From Flaccisagitta enflata (Eukaryota > Chaetognatha > Sagittoidea > Aphragmophora): a stretch of 64,000 bases of DNA. The DNA lies in NCBI GenBank assembly GCA_965153355.1, contig OZ231128.1:21266001-21330000 (forward strand), read 5' to 3'. The notes beneath the pieces are model-generated. The model was not told the origin of the DNA. It searched no databases and saw only the letters and a list, made by a program, of their open reading frames with translations. This document shows positions 45,976 to 57,578 of this stretch, one piece after another; the first letter of the stretch is position 1; each line of letters starts with the position of its first letter. Position numbers and translations under genes: made by a program.

Positions 45976-46007
45976 TATTTTTCAATTGCGAGAGGTTTTC
46001 GCATTAC

Positions 46008-46072
<65 letters not shown>
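46008..46072. repeat. (CA)n microsatellite
   Basis: Pure CA/AC tract. Confidence 0.97.
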
Positions 46073-46074
<2 letters not shown>

Positions 46075-46342
46075 GAACGAAAAGACTAAAAGAGAGCGAG
46101 AGAGAAACTGACCACGAGTCGAAATGGATCATTGGCAAAAAATCGGACAGGCAGAGAGACGTAAACGAGCGGAAATGGTCGGGAGGAGCCGGAGGAAGAG
46201 CCGGAGGAAGAGCCGGACGGCGGAAGCAGGCTGAGAATCGGCGGCAGAGAAGCCTGAGAATCGGCGGAAGCTGCTTTGACATCAAAATTGATGGTCGACG
46301 GTCCGGGAGAAAACGAACGAAAAGTAGACGAAATGGATGGAG

Positions 46343-46343
46343 G

Positions 46344-46433
<90 letters not shown>

Positions 46434-46459
46434 TTAAATAGATGAGAATAAGAGAGAAG

Positions 46460-46523
<64 letters not shown>

Positions 46524-46643
46524 GAGAGAGAAAGAGAGAAAGAGAAGAGAAAGAGAAGAGAGAGAGAGAGAGAAAGACAAAATATACATAGAGAGAGAGA
46601 GAGAGAGAGAGAAAGAAAGAGATAGAGATAGATATAGAGAGAG

Positions 46644-46710
<67 letters not shown>

Positions 46711-46725
46711 AAGAGAAAGAAAAAG
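46343..46725. repeat. (GA)n / (GAAA)n / (GATA)n tract
   Basis: Pure GA to 46429, then AGAGAAAGAGAAAG mixtures, GATA units at 46620-46662, and GA again. Confidence 0.93.
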
Positions 46726-47010
46726 GTACTAGAAAGAAAGAAATAGGAATATAGAAATATAGCGAGAAATGGTCAAGGAAGGAAAGAGGAAGAAAGGTTT
46801 ACATTTTAAGATGGAAAGAAACAAAAACAAAAAATGAAAGGAAGTAAGAGAGCAAGAAAAACGGCGCAAAGACAGAAAAGGCAAAGTAAAGGAGGTAGTC
46901 TATCTTTCTCCTCTTCTCTGAATCACTAACTGACTTTGGAATTGAACTGAGAGTGAGACTTGGAAATCTGAGAAGAAATGGAATTTACTGTGGTGGGAAG
47001 TTTGGCCAAG

Positions 47011-47139
<129 letters not shown>

Positions 47140-47234
47140 GCAGGCGGAGTCCAAGAGGGATGGTCATTGGAAGAGGACTCTTTTTAATCGCACCCTAATC
47201 CGATTCCCTTCAAAACTCGAGAAAAAGTAGATGA

Positions 47235-47835
47235 GGAAAGACGGAAAGGGTGGATTGACAGATGGAAATGGTGGATTGACAGATTGGAATAGTGGATTGA
47301 CAGATGGAAATGGTGGATTGACAGATTGGAATAGTGGATTGACAGAATGAAATGGTGGATCAACAGATTGGAACGATAGATTGACAGATTGGAATGGTGG
47401 ATTGACAGATTGGAATGGCAGACTGTCAGATGGAAATGGTGGATTGACAGATGGGAATAGTGGATGAACAAATGGAAATATTGGATCGACAGATAGAAAT
47501 GGTGGACCAACAAGTGAAAATGGTGGCGCAACAGATGGGAATGGTGGATCGACAGATGAAAATGGTGGACCAACAAGTGAAAATGGTGGCTTTACACTTA
47601 ACACTTTACAGATGGAAATGGTGGTGGGCAGAATGAAATGGTGGATCTACCAATGGAAATGGTGGATCGACTGATGGGGATGGTGGATTGACAGACAAAA
47701 ATCGTGGATTGACTGAAGGGAATGATGGATTGACTGATGGGAATGATGGATAGACAAATGAGGTGGATTGACAGATGGACATAGCGGATCGACATATCAG
47801 AATGGTGGATTGACTGATGGGAATTGTAGACTGAT
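47235..47835. repeat. 21-bp minisatellite, ~28 copies
   Basis: GATTGACAGATGGAAATGGTG units with variants. The 7-codon periodicity explains both long His/Ser and Pro/Phe frames on the minus strand. Confidence 0.93.
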
Positions 47836-47934
47836 ATTTTGATATAATTGTTCAGTCATGTAGATTATGGAGTAGCGGGTAGCGCCGCTACTCGGCAAGA
47901 CAGAGGCCTTGTTGGCAGTTTACAGTAGAAAAAG

Positions 47935-48098
47935 AAGGAGAAAAAAAAGAAGAAGAAGAAGAAGAGGAAGAAGAAGGAAGAGAAAAAAGAAAGATGAAAG
48001 GAGAAGAAAGGAAGAAAAAAACAAAGAAAGGAAGAAAGAAAGAAAGAAAGAAAAAAAGAAAGAGAGACAGAAGGGAAGAAAGAAAGAACACTCTAAAT
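47935..48098. repeat. Purine-only (GAA/GAAA) tract
   Basis: AAGAAGAAGAAG then AAAGAAAGAAAG units. Confidence 0.85.
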
Positions 48099-48858
48099 AG
48101 TAAGCTTGCTCACTTTAAGCACAGGCAGGATACAAGGGAGGACAGTCACGGACAGTTGGGCAGAGGCTGTTATGTAAAAAAGCGCGCAATCCAGAATGTG
48201 AGGGTGGGACGGATGGAATGATGGACCAACTGACACGGCAAGGTGTAGTGTCAAATCAAAATTTCCAAAAATTTCCTCTAATAAACTCAAGAAATTTTAC
48301 CTCAGATTACCAAACTCACCAGATTTTAACTATTTGTTACCAAAGTTGCCAAACCAAAATCATTAGAATTATCAAACTAATTATGAATTTTGAGAAACAT
48401 CCTTAAGCTTCAGGTCTTCGAGGGTCACTGATGGACTCCATTTAGTTACCAGTTGGTTACCAACTTAATCATCGAGCCTGTTGACTCTGATGCCAACCAG
48501 TCCTGGGTTCAAAATTCCAGATCAACTGCTCTAGCCTTCCAGATGGTAGCCAAAAAATTGTTTGAACATTCCAGATTAGTAGCTAGATTTACTGCTTATT
48601 TTAGACGAGGAATATGAGGCTAAAATTGATGATAAGAATGTTATTTCTTTTGTTCTGTACTATCATGCATTATCATTTCTATGTTTGAAGTAACAAAACT
48701 ATAATGATCTTTGTTTAAACATAAGTTGCAACTTGCAAGAATAGAGTGTTCCTCTGGTTAGTCTATTGATCAGTTGGTTGGTACAGCTATATCCGGCTGT
48801 ACTGTATCCAAGTGTGATGGAAATTCACCACTATTGGATATAAAATTTTGAACCCTGC
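48099..48858. other. Spacer, nothing supported
   Basis: AT-rich unique sequence with no gene or clear repeat boundary. Confidence 0.35.
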
Positions 48859-51160
48859 ATATTTTTATTTGCGGGTATATAACTATACCTTTCTATGTCA
48901 GTTGGTAGGTCAGTAAGTTAATAAATCCATTGGTCCATCCATCAAAATCCTGAATTGCAAGCAGTTTCAGCATTACCACCCCTGCCCAACTATTTGCAAC
49001 TGTGGTGCCGTATATCTGACATTTTTTGTCTCTACTTCATCAATGAAAATAGAAATCCTCTTTTAACAACCAAAATTTGTAGGTGGCTTTGCATCCATAG
49101 TAGGGTTTGACTATACAACTTAATATTTTGGGCAGCCAAAGCAAAGAGCAAATATCCTTTAAACAACAAGGGTGAGTTTTCCTATGTTGACCTGGCTATG
49201 GTGTTTGTATGTATATCTTCCCTGTGAGAGGAACATCTTGGATCAAATCATCATAGAACCTTATTCCTAAATCACTTTTGTCAGCTATGGCATCTAAGGC
49301 TTAAAATCTTAAAATTGTCTTTTCTCAGGCACAAAATAATTTCTTTGGTTTCTTTGGTTTTAGATATGCTTTTATTTGCAAAAGTGCTGCCCTTCTCAAC
49401 TGTAACTGTGCTCTATTTTAAGCCTCAGAATAGCCAATGTTAGACCTTGAATACGCCTAATTAAGCTTTAAACTTATATGTTTATGTCTCAAATTGGCTC
49501 TTAGATCAGATTTTAGCCCTTTGAGACTTTAAATCACCTTCTTGGCATCAATTCTAGTCCCTGAAAAAAAATTTATATCATGTAACCTGCTTTAATTAGT
49601 AGCTAAAAATAACTAAATTTTTATCTGAAAAATAGCTAAAAAAATAGCTAAATTCCAGATGCCTAATCTGGTAGCTAGAGCACCTCTTTTAGTAGCTAGA
49701 TCTGGAAGGTTAATAGCTAAGTTGGTAATACGCTTAGAAGCCATGGACCAAAGTCAAAGCACCACACATCGCAGTATGCTAGAATGTGTATATGCGTGGC
49801 AGAGGCCCAGGGAAAAAAATTCATTAGCAACACAGACCTCAAACCATCGGCAGCGAGCATATTTAAGATAACAAGGCCGGATACACGGCCATCAGTTGCG
49901 GACGGGTGGGCAGGGGCGGAAATGCGCATTTTCCCACTTTTTGACTCGATGGTTACGGACGGACGGACGGACGGATTGACAGAATGAAATGGTGGATCAA
50001 CAGATTGGAACGATAGATTGACAGATTGGAATGGTGGATTGACAGATTGGATATTTTTATTTGCGGGTATATAACTATACCTTTCTATGTCAGTTGGTAG
50101 GTCAGTAAGTTAATAAATCCATTGGTCCATCCATCAAAATCCTGAATTGCAAGCAGTTTCAGCATTACCACCCCTGTCCAACTATTTGCAACTGTGGTGC
50201 CGTATATCTGACATTTTTTGTCTCTACTTCATCAATGAAAATAGAAATCCTCTTTTAACAACCAAAATTTGTAGGTGGCTTTGCATCCATAGTAGGGTTT
50301 GACTATACAACTTAATATTTTGGGCAGCCAAAGCAAAGAGCAAATATCCTTTAAACAACAAGGGTGAGTTTTCCTATGTTGACCTGGCTATGGTGTTTGT
50401 GTGTATATCTTCCCTGTGAGAGGAACATCTTGGATCAAATCATCATAGAACCTTATTCCTAAATCTCTTTTGTCAGTTATGGCATCTAAGGCTTAAAATC
50501 TTAAAATTGTCTTTTCTCAGGCACAAAATAATTTCTTTGGTTTCTTTGGTTTTAGATATGCTTTTATTTGCAAAAGTGCTGCCCTACTCAACTGTAACTG
50601 TGCTCTATTTTAAGCCTCAGAATAGCCAATGTTAGACCTTGAATACGCCTAATTAAGCTTATATGTTTAGGTCTCAAATTGGCTCTTAGATCAGATTTTA
50701 GCCCTTTGAGACTTTAAATCACCTTCTTGGCATCAATTCTAGTCCCTGAAAAAAAATTTAGATCATGTAACCTGCTTTAATTAGTAGCTAAAAATAACTA
50801 AATTTTTATCTGAAAAATAGCTAAAAAAATAGCTAAATTCCAGATGCCTAATCTGGTAGCTAGAGCACCTCTTTTAGTAGCTAGATCTGGAAGGTTAATA
50901 GCTAAGTTGGTAATACGCTTAGAAGCCATGGACCAAAGTCAAAGCACCACACATCGCAGTATGCTAGAATGTGTATATGCGTGGCAGAGGCCCAGGGAAA
51001 AAAATTCATTAGCAACACAGACCTCAAACCATCGGCAGCGAGCATATTTAAGATAACAAGGCCGGATACACGGCCATCAGTTGCGGACGGGTGGGCAGGT
51101 GCGGAAATGCGCATTTTCCCACTTTTTGACTCGATGGTTACGGACGGACGGACGGACAGA
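48859..51160 (+). repeat. Recent tandem segmental duplication (1.19 kb unit)
   Basis: 48859-49975 and 50051-51160 are almost identical, at an offset of 1192 falling to 1185 after a 7-bp indel near 49470. They differ by a handful of substitutions. Between them, 49976-50050 is a 75-bp copy of 47339-47412 from the upstream 21-bp minisatellite. Both copies carry an H-family 5' end. Confidence 0.92.
49869..49976 (+). mobile_element. H-family element in the first duplicate, truncated in its GGAC core
   Basis: AACAAGGCCGGATACACGGC, AGTTGCGGACGGGTGGGCAG and (GGAC)n, then abrupt change to minisatellite sequence. Confidence 0.8.
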
Positions 51161-51237
51161 CGGACCGACGGACGGACGGACAGACGGACGGACGGACGGA
51201 CGGACAAAGCCTCTTATAGAGTTGCGTGTCCGCAACT
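51054..51237 (+). mobile_element. H-family element, complete, GTTGCGGAC subtype
   Basis: Same 5' end and AGTTGCGGAC block, long (GGAC)n core, then GAGTTGCGTGTCCGCAACT and AAAAA. The right hairpin arm (GTCCGCAACT) is the exact inverse of the 5' block AGTTGCGGAC. Confidence 0.88.
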
Positions 51238-51334
51238 AAAAATCAAATTGAATAATAACTTATTTACATTCAATTAAATCTTTTGGCATTTTTTTATCTT
51301 TTAGTTATTCTTCACGTTTCAGCTAAGTATTTTT

Positions 51335-51549
51335 AGACGTTTGCTACTCGACTCTTTACCCTGCTTTGTCCGTCGGTTGGTCAGTTGGTAGGTTGGTCGG
51401 TCGGTTGGTTGTTTGGTGCCCTTATTACTTTTTCAGCATTTTTTAGCATTTTGAGCTAACTGCTCCTGCCCAAATGCCCCAGTAACCTTATCTATCAATG
51501 CCCCTGCCCACCTGCACGCAACTAGGGTAGCCGTGTATCCGGCCTTGTT
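51335..51549 (-). mobile_element. H-family element, degraded hairpin
   Basis: AGACGTTTGCTACTCGACTC after T4, GGTTGGTC core, subterminal GCACGCAACT and end GTGTATCCGGCCTTGTT. Confidence 0.7.
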
Positions 51550-51696
51550 ACGTCTTTAATTGCACCAACATAAGAGGCTCTGTCGGTGCATCCGTCTGTT
51601 TGACCTTTGGTTTGTTAAGCTCAAGTGAAAAAAAATCAATAAAATTGACCAAAATCACTTGAAATTTCTCATGCAGGAAATTCAAATCATTCTTCA

Positions 51697-51765
51697 TCTC
51701 ATCTCATCTCATCTCATCTCATTCATTCATTCATTCATTCATTCATTCATTCATTCATTCATTTT
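51697..51765. repeat. (TCTCA)n then (TTCA)n microsatellite
   Basis: TCATC/TCTCA units followed by ATTC units; ATTC-rich sequence persists to ~51910. Confidence 0.9.
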
Positions 51766-51909
51766 TTCATTCTTCAATTATTTGGCAACATTCATCATTC
51801 ATTGCATTCATACATTCATCATGCTGATTGATTCATAACATTCACACTTATTCATTATTATTTCATTATTCATAAATTCTCATTCATTGTTAATTGATTC
51901 ATGCATTCA

Positions 51910-52240
51910 TTCCATGTGTACTCCATCAATGCAGTTCTCCACTGACCTGTGATACACTGTTTGATCGACATTTTCTCCCTCGAAAAACATAACTTACTTT
52001 CCCGATCCTCCTTCAATCATTTTATTCCTCGTCCTTGTTTTGGGTGGTGGTTGGGTATATAAAGCCACTACTATGCCAAAACCACCCATGGTGTTGGTGA
52101 TTTAGACGTTTGGGTGGTTTTTGGGGAGTCGGTGATGGTGATTTGGGGGTTTTGGGTGGTGGTTGGCTATGTAATGTCTCTAGTATGCCAAAACCACCCA
52201 TAATTCGGACCGACCGATAGACAGCGACTAAAAAGTAACA
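51910..52240. other. Spacer with a ~115-bp direct repeat
   Basis: GGGTGGTGGTTGGGTATATA, AAG... and ...ACTATGCCAAAACCACCCAT occur twice (about 52042 and 52155). No gene. Confidence 0.6.
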
Positions 52241-52270
52241 ACTGCATTTGGCCGTTCACAGATCATTTTT

Positions 52271-52840
52271 AGGTGCGCCATAGCACCTCTATAACTAGCT
52301 CTGTCTGTTGGTCAGTCGGTCGGTCGGTCTGTAATGCTCGAGTTGAAAATCTCGAAAAGAAGCAAAATTCACTGGAAATGATTCAGAAATATGATAGGAT
52401 GATTCCCAGATGCGCCATAGCACCTCTACAAGAGGTTCTGTCCGTCTGTCAATCTGTCAGTCACGCTCGAATGAAAAATTGCTGAAAATGTTTGAAATCA
52501 TTTGAAAACTCATTTCATTCATCATTGATGATACTCGCCATTTCATTCATTAAAATACTTAGCTACGGTTAGGTCTGATCAAGCTGGGAATAGGTCGGAT
52601 AGGTGTGGTGATAGGTTGGATAGGTGTGGAGATAGGTCTGATAGAGCTCGGGATGGGTCTGATAGAGCTCGGAATAGGTCTGATAGAGCTAGGGATAGGC
52701 CTGATAGAGCTCGGGATAGGTCTGATCGAGCTCGGGATAGGTTTGAAAGAGCCAGGAATAGGTCTAATGGAGCTAGGGATAGGTCTAAGAATTAATTACA
52801 CCCGGCGCACCTTCTTGGCCCGTGTATCCGGCCTTGTTTC
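52271..52840 (-). mobile_element. H-family element, GGTGCGCC subtype, with second nested start
   Basis: Hairpin AGGTGCGCCATAGCACCT (52271-52288), GGTCGGTC core. A second hairpin copy GATGCGCCATAGCACCTC lies at 52410. A ~22-bp TCTGATAGAGCTCGGGATAGG repeat covers 52600-52790. Subterminal GGCGCACC (52803-52811) and end GTGTATCCGGCCTTGTTT close it. Confidence 0.82.
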
Positions 52841-52899
52841 TTTGCTAAACCCAGATACATGTTAATCTATGCACCTTTGAGATTTTTCCAGGATTAAAC

Positions 52900-53174
52900 C
52901 CCATGTCGGTTGTCGGTTGTTTCATTTCTCAGTTTCTCCATCTGCCCATTGCATCCATCCGTCCGTCCATCTGTTTGGCCGTCCGTCCGTCCATCTGTCC
53001 ATCTGTCCATCGGTCTGTCTCTCTGTCTGTCCTTCCATCCATCACCATCAGTTTTCTCGGCGTTTAGGAGCGGTTTTTGCATTACTACTCCCGCCCAATA
53101 GCTTGGGTTAGCCTTTTCATCACTGCCCCTGCCCCACCCACTCGCGACTTCGGTAGCCGTATATACGGCCTAGT
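52900..53174 (-). mobile_element. H-family element, hairpin end lost
   Basis: (GTCC/ATCT)n core at 52960-53040, GCCCCACCCACTCGCGACTT, CGGTAGCCGTATATACGGCC end. Directly followed by the hairpin-like AGTTGCGGACATGCAATT of another copy (53175). Confidence 0.65.
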
Positions 53175-53239
53175 TAGTTGCGGACATGCAATTGTATAAG
53201 AGACGTTGTCCGTCCAATGGTCTGTCAGTCCGTAACGCA

Positions 53240-53972
53240 CAAGTCAAAAAATCGGAAAATAAATGTTTGAGAGGCTCCTTGGGTGTGTGTGTTAGCAAAA
53301 GGGAGTATGCGCGGGGTGTTGATGGGGGTTGGGTGCCCCGATAATGTGACCCCACGTCACTTGTTTACTGCTTTGAAGAACTTCATGATTGTAATTAGAA
53401 AGAAATGACAAGGGAAAAAGATGTTCAGCACGTTTTTGACCTTAATAGCCCGCTGCCAATGGTTTTTGGTCACTGAGGGTCATGAAACTTCGCATTTTGT
53501 TTTAATTCACATATTTCAACATGCGCTCATACTGCGATTGGGGGTCTGACAACTTTGGGCGATTCCTGCTAAGCGTAGTTGATAACTTGGTATCAGAGCC
53601 TGTTGAACTCATGTCAAGCTGCAGCTCAAGAGGATGTGATAAGAGAGCGTGTATAATTTCAGTTGTAGAGGATTTTTCAGGCGTTTATTCATCCATATAA
53701 ATCTGAATTGCGGTAAGCTACATGGAACACAAAACAATGTTAATTTCTTTGAAATGTGCAAAAGGTTTTCTTTTTTTTATCTATAGAAAACGAGAATTTA
53801 GTTTAAGTTATGATTTTAACTCAAACTGACCACAGGACAAATCAACAAAAATACAATGGAGCAGTCATAATGAGTCTGCTATATGCAAATGAAGTCTTGA
53901 CTTCAAAAGCAATTGTTCCTGTTTCATTTCTCCTTTTCCTCCTTTTCATTTTCACATTAAAAACAATCCAAT

Positions 53973-53975
<3 letters not shown>
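53240..53975. other. Spacer, nothing supported
   Basis: Unique AT-rich sequence without a recognisable gene. Confidence 0.35.
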
Positions 53976-54026
<51 letters not shown>

Positions 54027-54135
54027 TGCATGTTGTGAGTGCATATGTGTGTGTGTGTGTGTGTGTGTACCTATGCATGAGTGCGTGTGTGGCAAAGCGT
54101 GTGTGTGTGCGTGTGTGTATGTGCGTGTGTGTTGT
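53976..54135. repeat. (GT)n microsatellite with GAGTGCAT interruptions
   Basis: GT tracts at 53976-54023 and 54046-54068 and imperfect GT to 54131. Confidence 0.95.
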
Positions 54136-54409
54136 CACTTTTTTGGGCCATTCGCAGATATATTGTACTTGTTGTTCTTGTACGGTCTTATCTAAAACAC
54201 ATTACATCACATTACATCTATAGCTATGTCGGCAGATATCAGGAAAAATTAAATGCTACTCAGCAAGATGGAAGAATATACACACCTGTAATTGTTACGA
54301 CGTTGGTTTTCTTGCTTAAGACGCTTTTATTCATCATCAAATTACAACACAATTTTGAAATCTTCAGTGTGGTCGCTGAAATTCTGGAGAATTTGTCCTT
54401 TGTGGAGCA

Positions 54410-54460
54410 TGAGTCATCAGCCCTTGTGGAGTCGCTGTCCAAAAACGACTCACAAACCAT
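54410..54460 (+). mobile_element. F-family end fragment
   Basis: GAGTCATCAGCCCTTGTGGA, GTCGCTGTCCAAAAACGAC resembles the F right end (CATCGGCCCTTTGGGGCCGC then TGCCCAAAAA). It shows the ORF spanning it is not a gene. Confidence 0.4.
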
Positions 54461-54734
54461 CAATCTGATGGATTCACTTTGGGCAGATGGGTGATCGGAT
54501 CAGTCTCTACCAAATTCACCCCTGGTTCATGGTATGGCTTAAATTATCGATTGAATAACAATTAGGTCAACTCTATTAGAAACGGTGAACAGGGGCGGAA
54601 AACGTGAAAAAAAAAAACATGACCGGGAACAGAGAGTATAAGTGAGAACACACTTTATTCATTGCTTTGATCTCTTTTAAGATTTGGAAATTTGGCCACT
54701 GGAAGGCAAACATGGCCAACGATGCGTCTTGACG

Positions 54735-54846
54735 GAATGAATGAATGAATGAATGAATGAATGAATGAATGAATGAATGAATGAAGGAATGAATGAATGA
54801 ATGAATGAATGAATGAATGAATGAATGAATGAATGAATGAATGAAT
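54735..54846. repeat. (GAAT)n microsatellite
   Basis: About 28 GAAT units with one GGAAT change. Confidence 0.96.
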
Positions 54847-55104
54847 TAGTGAATGAATAGTTGAATGAATTCGAGAAGGCGCACATACTAACAGGAGTGA
54901 TTAATGGTTATGACGGCGTTCTTCCGAAGGCAACATTTGTGTTTCAATGGGAATTAAAGTCAAAAATTGAAATAATTAGAATTGAACGATTAAACTGAAA
55001 TAATCATTGAGATAGATCATGATTGATATTTTTTTGCATAATTTGCATTTAAACATAAAATAGAACCAAATATAGCAAGAATTGATAAAGAAAATTTAAT
55101 GCAA

Positions 55105-55262
55105 ATTACTGAAAGGGGGCTCATTGAAATTCTAAGATTGCATAAAAAATGAAAATATGAGAAAACAAAAACATAGTTCTCTTCCAAAATCGATTATGAA
55201 GAGAACTATGTTTTTGAAAATGCAAAATTTCCCTGCGTTTGAGTCTTAGAATTTCAACGGCA
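55105..55262. repeat. Inverted repeat (foldback)
   Basis: CATAGTTCTCTTCCAAAATCG against its near-inverse AAGAGAACTATG. The outer parts also pair (TTGAAATTCTAAGA / TCTTAGAATTTCAA). Loss of clear ends. Confidence 0.7.
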
Positions 55263-55539
55263 AGAACAAAAAAAAATTAAGCAAAATTACATTAAAAACC
55301 TTGATTATCTTGCTTTTCTCATGTGAATTGCTAAGTTAAAATTACTTTTGAGGTCAAAATATGATAGAAATGTATACACCAAGTGTCTTCAGAGACAATT
55401 CTACTTTTAAAATCATTTTTGCTCTATTATTGTCCAGAAAGTGATGCAAAAAGTAGGGTGAAACACTCTGTTTTCCTTCAAAAAATTGCCGTCTTATAAT
55501 GTATTTGAATGTCTTTTGCAGTTTTCACTAAAGGGTGAC

Positions 55540-55603
55540 ACAAAAGCCTGACAACAGCGGACAGGACATGACCTCATATGGAGATGCGTGACGCATCTAA
55601 AAA
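55540..55603 (+). mobile_element. H-family fragment, AGATGCG subtype
   Basis: GGACAGGACATGACCTCATA, then perfect palindromic AGATGCGTGACGCATCT and AAAAA. The 5' end is missing. Confidence 0.65.
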
Positions 55604-56504
55604 GAGAATCATTTAACCTCTGCGACCATCAGTAACTCACAGTGATAAGTTGGTTGAAGCTGCACTCACAGCTGTCAAATAAATCGGGATTTATTGAGAC
55701 TGAGAAGTTCGATAATCGACAAGTGACCAGAGGAGAAGTTTTTCACGCCTTACTTTTAAATTGAATTGAACCTATTTTGGTGCTATAATGGGGCAGGATA
55801 CTTTTATTGGTTACCATTATCACGTACTTGGTGTACACTGTACAGGGCAGTGATACCTTGGCGGATGTTTCTGTGTATGAGTGGTATGAACCAATTTACT
55901 GCACAGAATACGACAAGAAACGCTAGTTGCACGAGAAACCCCCAGACTCCGACGTGCGACGATGATCTCGTGGCACAAACAAACACACATTTCACTTTTG
56001 CCATACTAAGCAATAATATTGTAATTCCGATTTGGTTGGGATGTTTGTGTTTTGGTGTGAAGCCGAGCGAATCGCTGCCGCCGCCGTCGCCGCCGCCGCT
56101 GCCGCCATCGCCGCTGCCGCCGCTGCCGCCACTGCCGCCGCCGCCGCTGCCGACGCCGCTGCCGCCACTATCTGTGACTATCGCCGCCGCTGGTACCGCC
56201 TTTACCGAGTTTGCCGCCTTTGCTGCCGCCGATTTTCATGTAGCCATCAATGCCGCCTCTGCCGCTGCTATCGCCTTTGCCTCCTCTGGCGCTGACACCA
56301 ACTCTTTCTCCTCAGGCGCTGACGACGGTGCCTTTGCCCTCGGTGCCGCCAACGGCTTTAAAAAAATTGTTCCCTCGCGCATTGGAGACGTTTTTTTTTC
56401 TCACTTTGTATTTGACTTGTTCCGAAAGCTCAATTACAAATTCCAATGCAACTCGCGAAACCAAAGTCAAAGAAAACCTATTGTGTCATATAATGGCAAT
56501 TTTT
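55604..56504. other. Spacer with imperfect (GCC)n expansion
   Basis: CCGCCGCCGCTGCCGCC units at 56075-56170 grade into GCC-spaced sequence to ~56350. A 246-codon + strand frame (55766-56506) covers it, Pro- then Ala-rich; no domain, so not called as a gene. Confidence 0.45.
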
Positions 56505-56703
56505 AGTCGCGTGCACGCGACTCTATATTCCGCTATGTCCATCGGTTGGTCCCTCTGTCGGTGGGTCGGTCCGCGTTAGCTTTTTCGGTGTTACAGGCGG
56601 TTTTGGCATTGCTGCTCCTGCCCAAATGCTTGGGTAAGCCTTTTTTTATCACTGCCCCTGCCCACCCGCATGCCACTTCGGTAGCCGTGTATTCGGCCTT
56701 CTT
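56505..56703 (-). mobile_element. H-family element, GTCGCGTG subtype, nearly full
   Basis: AGTCGCGTGCACGCGACT at 56505-56522, short GGTC core, GCTCCTGCCCAAATGCTTGG, TGCCCCTGCCCACCCGCATG, then GTAGCCGTGTATTCGGCCTT. Useful reference for the non-repetitive part of the family. Confidence 0.85.
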
Positions 56704-56917
56704 AAGATTCGTATCGTTTCAATCACAAACAAAATTTCTATCATTTCTAGAGTCAAGATGGAAAAACAAGTGGTTCATCTTTGTCCATTTGCGTGGCACA
56801 AAATGAACCAAGGCAAAACTTCGACTCAGGCAATTTTCGGTGATCACGAAAACGACTTTTCTTTTGTTGATGGATTTTTGAACAAGAGTCCCTCTGAAAC
56901 AAGGACATCGATTTGCA

Positions 56918-57009
56918 AGAGAGAGAGAGAGAGAGAGAGAGAGGAACAGAGAGGAACAGAGAGGAATAGAGAGGAACAGAGAGGAAGACAGAGAAAGACA
57001 GAGAAAGAC

Positions 57010-57092
<83 letters not shown>

Positions 57093-57165
57093 CAGAGAGG
57101 AACAGAGAGGAACAGAGAGGAATAGAGAGGAATAGAGAGGAATAGAGAGGAACAGAGAGAAAGAC

Positions 57166-57215
<50 letters not shown>
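56918..57215. repeat. (GA)n with GAGGAACAGA units
   Basis: GA tracts alternate with 10-bp AGAGAGGAAC/AGAGAGGAAT units. Confidence 0.93.
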
Positions 57216-57218
<3 letters not shown>

Positions 57219-57578
57219 AGGGAGGGAGGGACCTTGAAAATGGAACCTTAATAAAATGCGTTTATCCTCCTTGTTATGTTTGATATAATGAGGTCTTCTT
57301 TGACAAGGCCGGATACACGGCTACCCCAGTCGCGTGCGGGTGGGCAGGGGCCATAATTGAGGTCAGTGTAATGTAATGTAATGTATTTCAGCAAGAGCAT
57401 TGGTGTTAAAAACAAGAACACGCATGAGCAATTGCCGTGGAAGGCTAAAAAAAAATCGTAAGATTTGTTTCCATTGAGGTCCACAATAAAAGAAATACTT
57501 TAACAATTACTTGTTACAAGTTAAAATAAAAAGAATAAAATGGAAAGATAAAACAGATGTAAACGCGTGATACTTGAT

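Noticed and set aside
47164-47604. Pro/Phe repeat protein on the minus strand
   Set aside because: A 21-bp minisatellite translated in three frames.
49659-49871. Two identical 70-codon ORFs (49659 and 50844) as paralogous genes
   Set aside because: Both lie in the 1.19-kb duplication and run into an H-element end; no domain.
54081-54494. 137-codon + strand ORF
   Set aside because: Starts in a GT repeat and passes through an F-element end.
55766-56506. 246-codon Pro/Ala-rich ORF as a further exon of the IgGFc gene
   Set aside because: Dominated by an imperfect GCC repeat, lacks the expected ALPTD-type continuation, and no convincing phase-1 acceptor was found.
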